DNA from: Romanomermis culicivorax | Taxonomy: Eukaryota; Nematoda; Enoplea; Mermithida; Mermithidae | Assembly: GCA_963922205.1 (NCBI GenBank) | Contig: CAWUHX010000007.1 | Span: forward strand, 2,356,001 to 2,420,000 | Direction: 5' to 3' | Length of the DNA stretch: 64,000 nt | Shown here: positions 56,513 through 64,000 of the stretch, in pieces | Numbering within the stretch: the first letter of the stretch is position 1 | Layout of the letters: each line of letters begins with the position of its first letter | Notes under the pieces: generated by a model | Databases searched by the model: none | What the model saw: the letters and a program-made list of their open reading frames with translations, nothing else | Told to the model about the DNA's origin: nothing | Position numbers and translations under genes: made by a program

Positions 56513-57660
56513 GTAATAATACCTTCTTCGTATTTTCCTTTATTACCGTATATTTTTCTCTGTATGTATTTCCCTTTTCTTTCGTTTTCTGTGTGTTGCG
56601 TGTGTTTTTATTTACGTATGTTTTTACGTTTTTTTGTCTCTTTTTTTCATTTTCTTTTTTTTTGTCGAATAACTATAGTCTCTGGCATATCTTATACAGT
56701 TCAACATGCTCAAATGTTTCACCGTTGTAGGCGTGTAAATCTTTATAAAAAACATAACAAAAGAATGCAGAAAGGAACAAAAACTTAGGTGAAAGAAAAT
56801 GTTGACAAAATCGAAGGCATCAAAAATAAGTGAAATGGATAGAAAAGCATTAGAAAAAAATGAAACATGATTAAAAGTTCTAGTCCGTTTTTTAAAAATG
56901 CTTGTGCTGCGAAAATGCTGAAAGTAAGTACGTGTCACATTTTAGGCCATGTCACGTGTATGACATGTTTATCTTGGGAGAGCTGGGGAGGTTTGGGTAC
57001 CTCATCAGGTAATATGTGTTTTAGACGTCACATTGATGGTGAACCATATCAGATTGATCCTATTACAGTGAGTAATAGGCTGTGACTCCTGATGGATACT
57101 GGCATTTTCCCCAGGCTTCCCAAGTTGGCGTTGGGGCCTAACCTGGCAAATGGTAGCTATAGAGAGGTCTATAGTTGGTTCTCTTGTGTTGTCCTTGGGG
57201 TCTTGCTGTAGGGTAATGGACAACGCTGCCAGGCTAGGTGCGACAATCCCCGAGTCCTACTCAGTGAGAGTGGGGACAGGGTCACCCGTAAAATGACCTA
57301 ATTTGTGGGACCCGATTATGAACCAGACAGCCCCTTTTAGCCCGAACCTGAGAGGTGGAGGCCCTACTTATCTGTGGAAACCTTGGGAAACCGACTTAGG
57401 AAGGATTTCCCAACAAATAACCCACAAATAACAATAATCCCCTGAGAAGACTCTCCTAGTCCTGTTTCTCAAGCGATTACGACGCAACGGGCGGCAAGTC
57501 CCTGGATGCTTTCGGTCTTCTGGCACTGGGAGCGGGGGATGCGATCCTCAAACGTCCTAGGCGGCGAGCGGGAGGGAGCGGGAGCGAGCAGGAGGCGAAA
57601 CTCCAACGTTTAATTCACGAACCGGGGCGGTCGGACACCTGGCATTGATGGGCAGCGGGG
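56513..57660. other. No gene recognised
   Basis: It starts with a pyrimidine-rich tract (about 56530-56670), then GC-richer unique sequence from 56950. Minus- and plus-strand frames here show no known domain. Confidence 0.4.
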
Positions 57661-57664
57661 TACT

Positions 57665-57790
57665 GTAGGCGGTGAGCGGCGGACGCAGTGAGAAATGCAA
57701 GGGTATGCAAATTTATTTAAAATAATAGGCGGCGGACGCAGTCGAGTATATAAAAATATGCAAATTGAGAAGGGCGGCGGACGCGAAGTG
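57665..57790 (+). repeat. GGCGGACGC direct repeats with TATA and octamer-like words
   Basis: The block GCGGCGGACGCAGT occurs three times (about 57668, 57728 and 57772), each time with ATGCAAAT or TATGCAAATT nearby and a TATATAAAAATATG stretch at 57745-57760. It may be promoter or LTR sequence of element C; that is a guess. Confidence 0.4.
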
Positions 57791-57839
57791 ATAACCGGAC
57801 GAAAGCTTGGTGAACCCAAGAATGAGCGAAAAACTAAAG

Positions 57840-57865
57840 AAACATGTCCTTTTAAGGACATGTTT
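57840..57865. repeat. 26-bp near-perfect palindrome
   Basis: Two 12-base arms, AAACATGTCCTT and its reverse complement, are separated by TT. It would form a strong hairpin. No terminator-like T run follows in a gene context. Confidence 0.75.
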
Positions 57866-57899
57866 GGCTACAGCTGCAGCTTGGGCGGAGTTTCTCGGC

Positions 57900-58367
57900 G
57901 CTCAAGCTAACTTCTGCAGCTAGACGTGATGCAGAAGATGCCTATGAGCACATAGACATTTTTTCATTCACATGCGTTTAGCACTGAGGCCGGCTGCAGT
58001 GCCTATGCTAAGCATATGAACGTCTTTAGCTAAAACTTCTTAGCTAGTCGTTTTGCGTAACAAAAACGACGCTAATTTTTGATGATAAGAGGTGCGTGAG
58101 CGCACCAAAAATAGCCATGTGCTCGTGGAGCACGACTGGCGGAAGTTTTTAGCTAAAGGGCCTACTGTAGCCCGCGTTTGTAAAGAAATAAAAGTACAAC
58201 AAAACGAAACATAGAAATGCAGGAAAAATATAAAAACGAACGTAAAATGCATGTGTAAAAATGAAATAAACAAAAGCATGTTCGGGTAATAAACGAAACA
58301 TGAAAAATAACAAAATGTCGGCATGATCAGGATCACGTGACGTTGGAGAATTGAGCGGCACGTGACA
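57900..58367 (-). repeat. Possible start of the 3' LTR of element C
   Basis: Below the integrase stop, a minus-strand block ending GAAGGACCGCCG is followed by TGTCACGTGCC (58367 downwards), resembling the polypurine/TG junctions of remnants A and B. No second LTR copy is in the window to prove the borders. Frames here are Phe/Tyr-rich noise. Confidence 0.3.
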
Positions 58368-58885
58368 CGGCGGTCCTTCGAAAAAGGGCGTCCTCGTCCT
58401 TGCAGTGGTCAGTAGTGAGGTTTTGTATGGCATGTCCGTGGTCGTAGGTCATTCCAAGGTGTGACGGCGGAAGTGGTCGAATAGGTCCGTTGGGTTGTCG
58501 GCGGGTGGCGCCTTCTTTGATCGTAATTCGTTCGGCGGTATGGTGACCGGAGGTTGTTGATGTGTGGAGTTGCCGACATTGGATATCCTGTGCGACAGTC
58601 TAGAACACAGAAAAGAAAAATTTTCAGGGCAAGATGTAGGCTATCGCAGAGGATGCGCCCAGTGAGGTACAGATTGTCGGGCTATCGCAGGGGATGCACC
58701 CAGTGAGGTGTAGGCTATCGCGTGAGGATGCGCCTAAGGCGTGACGCTTAGGTTGCTGAACGCTCTCTTCTATCCGCTAAGGTCCAGCATGGACAAGAGT
58801 GGATACTTCGTGAGGGGCACGGCGGTCCTTCAAAAAAGGACGTCCTCATCCGTAAGCGGGGACAATGAAGAGAATGTATCTTGAG
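58368..58885 (-). repeat. 3' untranslated region of element C with internal repeats
   Basis: Two copies of a CACGGCGGTCCTTC...GGACG-type block (about 58369-58400 and 58817-58850) bracket the stretch. Three imperfect copies of a GGCTATCGC...GGATGC-CCCAGTGAGGT unit lie at 58637-58735. Nothing coding is seen. Confidence 0.5.
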
Positions 58886-60556
58886 TTACGGGTCGGGGAC
58901 CTCTGCATCAAGATGTGGGTCAATCAGATTCGGTGTAAAGTCCCGGCTTATTGAGGGATACAATAAGGGTGCCGAACCTGTTGCCTGTGAAGTGGGAGGT
59001 GTATCCTCTGCTTCACTCGGTTGTTCAGGGGACACGTAAAGTCGAAGCTGGTTGACATGTACAGTGTCTTCCTGATCCATCTCGAGACGAAGTGTGACAT
59101 TGGGATATGCCACACTTGTTACAAGGTAGGGCCCGTCGTAGATGGGCAGCAATTTAGGAGTGAGTCCACGTTTGCTGGAGGTGCGCAGTTTGAGCACCTG
59201 ATCCCCTACTTTGTACGAGACATCATGTGCCTTCCAGTCGTACGACCGTGCATAGGCTTCCTGTGCTTTCTCAATCCGACTCTGGATTAAGGTTAACGCA
59301 TTCGTGAAATGACGTTTGACCTCCATATCATATGAGGAAACATTAATGATATGGGCCGGAGGGTTGAATGAGAGCGCGGCATCAACAGGGAGCATGGGTG
59401 TGCGACCGTACATGAGTTCAAAGGGCGAGTACCCTGTTGACTCATTCATGCTGATATTGACGGCAAACACAGCGTATGGTAGGTGTTCATCCCAATCGGT
59501 ATGTCCTTGATGAACATACATACGTAGCCGTGTGGCTAGCGTCTGATTAGCTCTTTCCACTTGGCCATTGGTCATCGGGTGATAGGCGGTAGAGTGGATT
59601 TTCTTCGTTGCGCAGATCGCAGTGATCTCAGTCATCAGTTTTGATGTGAAATCAGTGCCACGATCTGACTGAAGAATCTGCGGTGCCCCGTGCCGGCAGA
59701 CAATTTGCGTTACAAACAGCCGGGCTATGGTGTGCGCAGTGATGTCCGGAGTAGCAAAGGCCTCGACCCATTTCGTAAAGTAGTCGATAAAGACTACGAT
59801 GAAACGGTTGCCAGCTTCGCTAGTGGTCATTGGTCCCATACAGTCGACACCTACCCAGTGAAACGGTCCCGTGATGGTGATAGGTTTCAGGGTCGCAGTG
59901 GTTTTCTGTCGAGCGGGCTTATTCCGTTGGCAAAGATCACACCGCTGACAGAAGGACTTGACATCCCGACTGAGGGACGGCCAGTGGTATCTGCGAGCAA
60001 TGAGCCGCGCAGTACGTTTAGCACCAAAGTGTCCAGCTAAGATGTCATCATGATGGGCCCGGATAATGGTAGTAACCATGGATCGGGGTATGACAATCTT
60101 ATTGGACTCGCCTGTCCATTTCTGAAGAACGTTATCCAACAGATGGTAGCCGCGCACATCATTCTGGTCGCCCAGAGGCTTAAGGGAGCGAATGATGTCG
60201 GCTAATTCCGGATCCTCCAGCTGAGCAGTGAAAAGGTCGGGGTGCTGCGCACCAACCGATATCTCGGCATAAGACTCTGATCGTACCGGGCGCTCCGCGC
60301 CAGCAGTGATCGGTGCTGAAGTACTTGAACGCGCCAGATGCTGCACACCATCGGTCAAGGTTCTTGATCTCGCCAGGTGCTGCGCACCATCGGTGATCAT
60401 CATAACATGCCCCTCAGGTCTGTAGAGGGGAGTATCATCAATACTCTGACCGGTGAGGGAGTTAGGATCCGGCAGGCGTGATAATGCGTCAGCATTACCA
60501 TTAGACTGACCTTTTCGCGGCCGAATTGTCAGTTTGAATTCGGCGAGCGCGAGTCC
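58886..60556 (-). CDS. pol: Integrase of retroelement C (3' part of pol)
   Basis: The stop at 58886 closes a frame of about 550 codons that follows directly on RNase H (in-frame TGA at 60557). After a linker with repeated HLARSxTxTDG units comes a zinc-binding region (HHDDILAGHFG ... CQRCDLCQ). The DD35E core follows: Asp in VDCMGP, Asp in SDRGTDF and, exactly 35 residues later, Glu in NGQVERAN. A basic C-terminal domain with GLTPKLLPIYDGPYLVTS completes it. This is the Ty3/gypsy order RT-RNase H-integrase. All catalytic residues are present and the frame is open, so this domain looks recently functional. Confidence 0.93.
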   Translation of the reverse strand, partial: GLALAEFKLTIRPRKGQSNGNADALSRLPDPNSLTGQSIDDTPLYRPEGHVMMITDGAQHLARSRTLTDGVQHLARSSTSAPITAGAERPVRSESYAEISVGAQHPDLFTAQLEDPELADIIRSLKPLGDQNDVRGYHLLDNVLQKWTGESNKIVIPRSMVTTIIRAHHDDILAGHFGAKRTARLIARRYHWPSLSRDVKSFCQRCDLCQRNKPARQKTTATLKPITITGPFHWVGVDCMGPMTTSEAGNRFIVVFIDYFTKWVEAFATPDITAHTIARLFVTQIVCRHGAPQILQSDRGTDFTSKLMTEITAICATKKIHSTAYHPMTNGQVERANQTLATRLRMYVHQGHTDWDEHLPYAVFAVNISMNESTGYSPFELMYGRTPMLPVDAALSFNPPAHIINVSSYDMEVKRHFTNALTLIQSRIEKAQEAYARSYDWKAHDVSYKVGDQVLKLRTSSKRGLTPKLLPIYDGPYLVTSVAYPNVTLRLEMDQEDTVHVNQLRLYVSPEQPSEAEDTPPTSQATGSAPLLYPSISRDFTPNLIDPHLDAEVPDP

Positions 60557-61429
60557 TCACCGGGCGATCCGAGCAGAGGGGTTAGGCTTCTCCAACACTG
60601 CTTTGACCACGGTATGGTCAGTCTGAACGACCACCTCGTGCTGGAAGAGGTATGGTCGAAAGTGCTTGACGAAATGGACAACAGCGAGAGTCTCCAGTTC
60701 TGTAATGGAGTAGTTTTTCTCGGCCGCTGTTAACCCTCGGCTGGCATACGCGACAGGATGGTCGTATCCATGTTCGTCCAACTGGCTAAGAACCGCTCCT
60801 ATCCCCGAAATACTCGCATCAGTTTGAAGGATAAAGGATTTCGAAAAGTCCGGATGGCGCAGGATAGGAGGGTTGGTCAGCAGGCGGCGGAGTTCATCGA
60901 ACGCCTCCTGCTGAGGTTTTGACCACTGGAAAGTAGTTTCCTTCCGTAAGAGCTTGGTGAGTGGCTCGCTGAGCCGGGCACAACCAGGGATGAAACGCCT
61001 GTAGTAAGACACGAGGCCTAGGAAGGACTTGATGTCTTTGGCGTTTTGTGGAATGGGTAGGTTTTGGACGGCGGCCAGCTTGGCTTGGTCAGGTTCTAGG
61101 CCGCTCTGTGAGATGCGATAGCCTAGGTATTCTACCTCTGAGTGCGAGAATTTGCACTTGCTCAGTCTGAGCTTCATTCCACCCCGGCGAAGACGGGCGA
61201 ACACATCTGCCAGGCGCTCAAGCATTTGGGTGTGAGAGTTCCCGAACACCAAAATGTCGTCGAGATAAGTCAGAACCGTGCGCCATAAGGCGTTGAAATG
61301 TCCCTGGCGCGTTGCATAAACCGAAAGGCAAATAATTGAATTCGTAAAGTCCAATAGGCGTATTAAAAGCTGTCTTTTCTTTATCCGCCTCGGCAATCGG
61401 GATTGACCAATAAGCGTTAGCCTGGTCAA
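60557..61429 (-). pseudogene. pol: Reverse transcriptase C-terminal part and RNase H of retroelement C
   Basis: The open frame contains the RT active-site box TYLDDILVFG (about 61240-61270) and the thumb region (YYRRFIPGCA). RNase H follows, with Asp in QTDASISGIG, Glu in ITELETLAVVHF and Asp in VQTDHTVVKAV. The segment that should link this frame to the upstream RT motif FGLCNAPGTFQRLM is shortened by roughly ten codons and shifted, so the RT palm is damaged by a small deletion near 61290. The frame ends in a single TGA at 60557-60559, after which the same frame continues into the integrase. Confidence 0.9.
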
Positions 61430-64000
61430 GGGTAGTGAAATACTTCATACCCTTGAGTGTGTCGAGAATGTCATCTATCCACGGGAGAGGGTAGACATCC
61501 TTTTTCATGACCTCGTTAAGACCACGAAAGTCAACACACATACGGTGAGAACTGTTTTTCTTGCGCACCAGGACAGTATTAGTAGCCCACGGAGACGTGC
61601 TCGGCCGAATAATACCTTTCTCCTGGAGCGCTTTGACCTCTTGCATGATGAGATCCTTCTCCTTAGGTGAGGACCGGTAAGGGAAGCGGCGGACTGGGCG
61701 GGCATCGCCCGTGCTGATTTCGTGCTGGACGAGATCAGTGGAACCTGTGTCCTTTTCATCAAGAGCATAAAGGTCGGTGTATGCAACCAGCAGATCGAGT
61801 AAGGCTGCCCGGTCCCGAGGGGAGATGTCCGGTGAGATTACAGCATTGGCCTCGACCCACTGACGATCGAGGACGGTGTCTGAGTCGACCGGTGATTCCC
61901 GTGAGGGCTCACTATGCATCTGCGCATGACCGATGGTCGTGTGCGGGTAGAGAACCACGGAATGAGTACTCGGGTTGACTACCTGAAGTGGTATGTGACC
62001 GTTGGTCACGGTACTCACGCTTCCAGCAAAATATATGTGTCTTTGAGATCCGGTGAGGTGCTTCGGAAAGAAGGCCACCTCAGGCACGTTCGTATAGATT
62101 GGTGGGACAGGGACAGTGAATCGTGTCAGGGAGCGAGGCTCTAGAATCACCAAGTCCTTCAGGGGCAAAGCGCCGCGGGCAGAAGGTGGGCTGTGGATGA
62201 GACTGTCACAGGGGATCCTACTTTCTTTGAACTGGAGGAAGGATTTCTCCCAGTTCAAACTGACACAATTGAACCGGCCGAGGAAGTTGGTTCCAAGGAC
62301 CAGTTCAGCTGAACAGTTCTCCTGTATTTGGACCTGAATCCGTTCAGAGACATCAGCCACTGTAACTGTGATGTAGGCTGCTCCTAGCAGTGGGATCGGG
62401 GACCCATTGGCTGCGATAGGGCGTGCCCTGGTTGGTGATAGTGGCAAGTTGGGCAGCTGGGCCGCTAACTTGTGGTCCAGGAGTGAGAAAACGGCTCCTG
62501 TGTCGACCAGTGCCTTCGCTTCTACCCAGTTGTTGAGGAGAACTTTGATATGGGGTGTCCGAATATCATTTGGGTAAAAAGCAGTGACCACATGACCGGA
62601 ATCAGGTGTGGTGGCACCACAAGCGTGTTTGGTCTTACCGGACCGCTTTGGAATCGGCAGTCCCGTACGAGGTAGTAGACCTACTAGAGCATATCCGACG
62701 GAGGGTTCTGGGTCATTCAGAAGGGTGGACTCATCCTGCACCGTTAGTACGTGGTCTGAGTGATCCTTCGGGCTCTGAGTAGCTCCTAGTGATTCAATCT
62801 CGGTGTCCGATAGCGGAGGCGCGTTTGGCACGGGTGATGCCGGAGCATCTGAATCACTTGGCTCACGGTATCGGCCCTTCTCTAGCGTAACTGGAGAAGT
62901 TCCAGGCGGAGGTCGAGGGCAACCTGACCCGTGCAAGGTCGACAGATGACGACTTGCCCGTCTAGAAGAGGCCCGGGATCCCCTAGTTGACCCACGTGAT
63001 GAGGCAACTGAGGAGGCCCGTGAGTGTGGCCGAGAGATGGACGAAGCCCTGGACCGCGATCGTGATCCCGACCTGTGTGAGTTTCGCGAGAGAGCACGGG
63101 TGTTCTCCCACCAGGGGTCGATCTGGTCAATCTCCGGCGTGGTCAGCAGGAGGGGTAATTCTACCGCGTCCAGCTGACAAACATTACGTTGGTAGTCAAA
63201 CATAATGTTCTTGAACTGTTCTAAGAAGTTCAGTCCGAGTATGAGGTCAACAGGTGCCCAGAAGGGAGACGTAGTCTTGCACACATGGAGATGTATATCG
63301 ATCCGTGTGTTCGGCTGGCGGTTTCCGGGCAACATGATTTCATATGGTCCCGAAAGGATGGTATGAACGGCTTTACCATTGATGCTCATCAATGGGTTAA
63401 AGTCGTGATGTTGCTGGAACGCCATGACCGCCTTCGGACTTTCTTTAGCCAAGGCCTTATGAAGACGTTGGCTAATGATAGTGCGTGGGCAACCCGTGTC
63501 AAGGAAAGCAGGAGTTTCCTTGGTATCCAGCAGCACGACGAAACACGGTGTGATTCGGTCAAGCTGGGAGGGCACATCGTTTTGCACGTAGTGAAAACCG
63601 ATCCAGCGTTGGACTTTGCGGTAAAGACCCAACGGGGAGAAACGGCTAACAAACCTGACCTGTTTGCTCCGCAGACGGTAGCTGAGATAATAGGATACAC
63701 CAAGATAGGCAAGGTATCCGGCACCGATCAGCACTGTCAGGGTAATTAGGATGTTAAAGATCAACTGGACCGGCCCGCTCAGGACAGCATGCAAGCCCTG
63801 GGCGAGGGTGTGTTGTTGACCCGTAATAACATGGTTTGCTGCCAAACCGACACCTTCCAGAGAGGCCTTGATGTCGGTTCCTACCCCTGCAAAGGCCTGG
63901 TAAATGGCGTCGGGTTGCAGGGATAGGCCAGCGGTAAAGTTTACCAGCCGGTTGAGTACCGCTTCAATTTGCTCAGTCTTGTAAACGTACTGTTTAAAGA
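61218..64000 (-). CDS. Env-protease-RT fusion frame of retroelement C (5' end beyond the window)
   Basis: The frame is open from the window edge. Its first part is the membrane-proximal end of an envelope glycoprotein, homologous to 3395-2830 (YKTEQIEAVL, HVITGQQ, GPVQLIFNI), with a transmembrane helix at about 63760-63675. A basic juxtamembrane segment follows and then, without stop or shift, a retropepsin-like domain (FLDTGCPRT, about 63500; LILGLNFLEQF). A long Ser/Arg-rich linker (about 63095-62930) leads to a second retropepsin-like domain (ALVDTGAVFSLLD, about 62510; ELVLGTNFLGRF). The N-terminal RT follows (VRRFPYRSSPKEK, GIIRPSTSPWAT, first catalytic Asp in TTLDQANAYW, LPFGLCNAPGTFQ). 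It breaks off at a small deletion near 61290. Env upstream of and fused to pol is not the standard retroviral order. Confidence 0.85.
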   Translation of the reverse strand, partial: FKQYVYKTEQIEAVLNRLVNFTAGLSLQPDAIYQAFAGVGTDIKASLEGVGLAANHVITGQQHTLAQGLHAVLSGPVQLIFNILITLTVLIGAGYLAYLGVSYYLSYRLRSKQVRFVSRFSPLGLYRKVQRWIGFHYVQNDVPSQLDRITPCFVVLLDTKETPAFLDTGCPRTIISQRLHKALAKESPKAVMAFQQHHDFNPLMSINGKAVHTILSGPYEIMLPGNRQPNTRIDIHLHVCKTTSPFWAPVDLILGLNFLEQFKNIMFDYQRNVCQLDAVELPLLLTTPEIDQIDPWWENTRALSRNSHRSGSRSRSRASSISRPHSRASSVASSRGSTRGSRASSRRASRHLSTLHGSGCPRPPPGTSPVTLEKGRYREPSDSDAPASPVPNAPPLSDTEIESLGATQSPKDHSDHVLTVQDESTLLNDPEPSVGYALVGLLPRTGLPIPKRSGKTKHACGATTPDSGHVVTAFYPNDIRTPHIKVLLNNWVEAKALVDTGAVFSLLDHKLAAQLPNLPLSPTRARPIAANGSPIPLLGAAYITVTVADVSERIQVQIQENCSAELVLGTNFLGRFNCVSLNWEKSFLQFKESRIPCDSLIHSPPSARGALPLKDLVILEPRSLTRFTVPVPPIYTNVPEVAFFPKHLTGSQRHIYFAGSVSTVTNGHIPLQVVNPSTHSVVLYPHTTIGHAQMHSEPSRESPVDSDTVLDRQWVEANAVISPDISPRDRAALLDLLVAYTDLYALDEKDTGSTDLVQHEISTGDARPVRRFPYRSSPKEKDLIMQEVKALQEKGIIRPSTSPWATNTVLVRKKNSSHRMCVDFRGLNEVMKKDVYPLPWIDDILDTLKGMKYFTTLDQANAYWSIPIAEADKEKTAFNTPIGLYEFNYLPFGLCNAPGTFQRLMAHGSDLSRRHFGVRELSHPNA

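Noticed and set aside
56467..56788. Phe-rich plus-strand open frames
   Set aside because: They derive from a T-rich tract; no domain and strong frame-independent bias.

Overview
The window looks like a repeat-rich, AT-rich nuclear segment of a nematode. Three things point there. A roughly 320-bp array of the hexamer GCCTAA (reverse complement TTAGGC, the nematode telomere unit) lies at 52887-53204. A multi-exon DEG/ENaC channel gene with consensus GT-AG introns occupies 32562-40048 on the minus strand. Most of the rest is transposable elements of classes common in invertebrates. No prokaryotic gene organisation, rRNA or CRISPR array is visible.

Layout. 1-2.4 kb: poly-G tracts and a GC palindrome family. 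2.75-7.3 kb (minus): remnant A of an LTR retroelement with LTR, gag and a secreted glycoprotein (env) region. 9013-28494: a complete Maverick/Polinton with 0.63-kb terminal inverted repeats. Its minus strand carries capsid, penton, protease, integrase, packaging ATPase and small accessory genes, and its plus strand carries a protein-primed-type DNA polymerase B. The polymerase, integrase, protease, major capsid and one small gene are broken by stops or frameshifts; the penton, ATPase and several accessory genes are open. 29.3-31.75 kb: two Penelope-like fragments (GIY-YIG end) in inverted orientation, each with a tRNA-like tail. 32.56-40.05 kb: the host channel gene, with MITEs and a LINE remnant in its introns. 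42.9-45.4 kb: remnant B of the LTR family (integrase end plus LTR). 48.2-54.1 kb: three FoldBack-type elements whose inverted arms are minisatellites and which are flanked by 9-bp target duplications; one of them contains the telomere-like array. 58.4-64.0 kb: element C, a Ty3/gypsy-like retroelement cut by the window edge, in which the end of an envelope glycoprotein runs in frame into protease, reverse transcriptase, RNase H and integrase.

The most unusual system is this retroelement family. Remnant A shows gag followed by env and element C shows env fused in frame upstream of pol, so the inferred order is gag-env-pol, not the usual gag-pol-env. Element C also has two separate retropepsin-like domains. 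The second most unusual structure is the telomere-like array carried inside a FoldBack element with a target-site duplication.

Large stretches (about 40.05-42.88, 46.0-48.07, 54.66-56.4 and 56.5-57.66 kb) hold nothing I can identify beyond short repeats. All homology statements come from motif recognition by eye. No database search was run.
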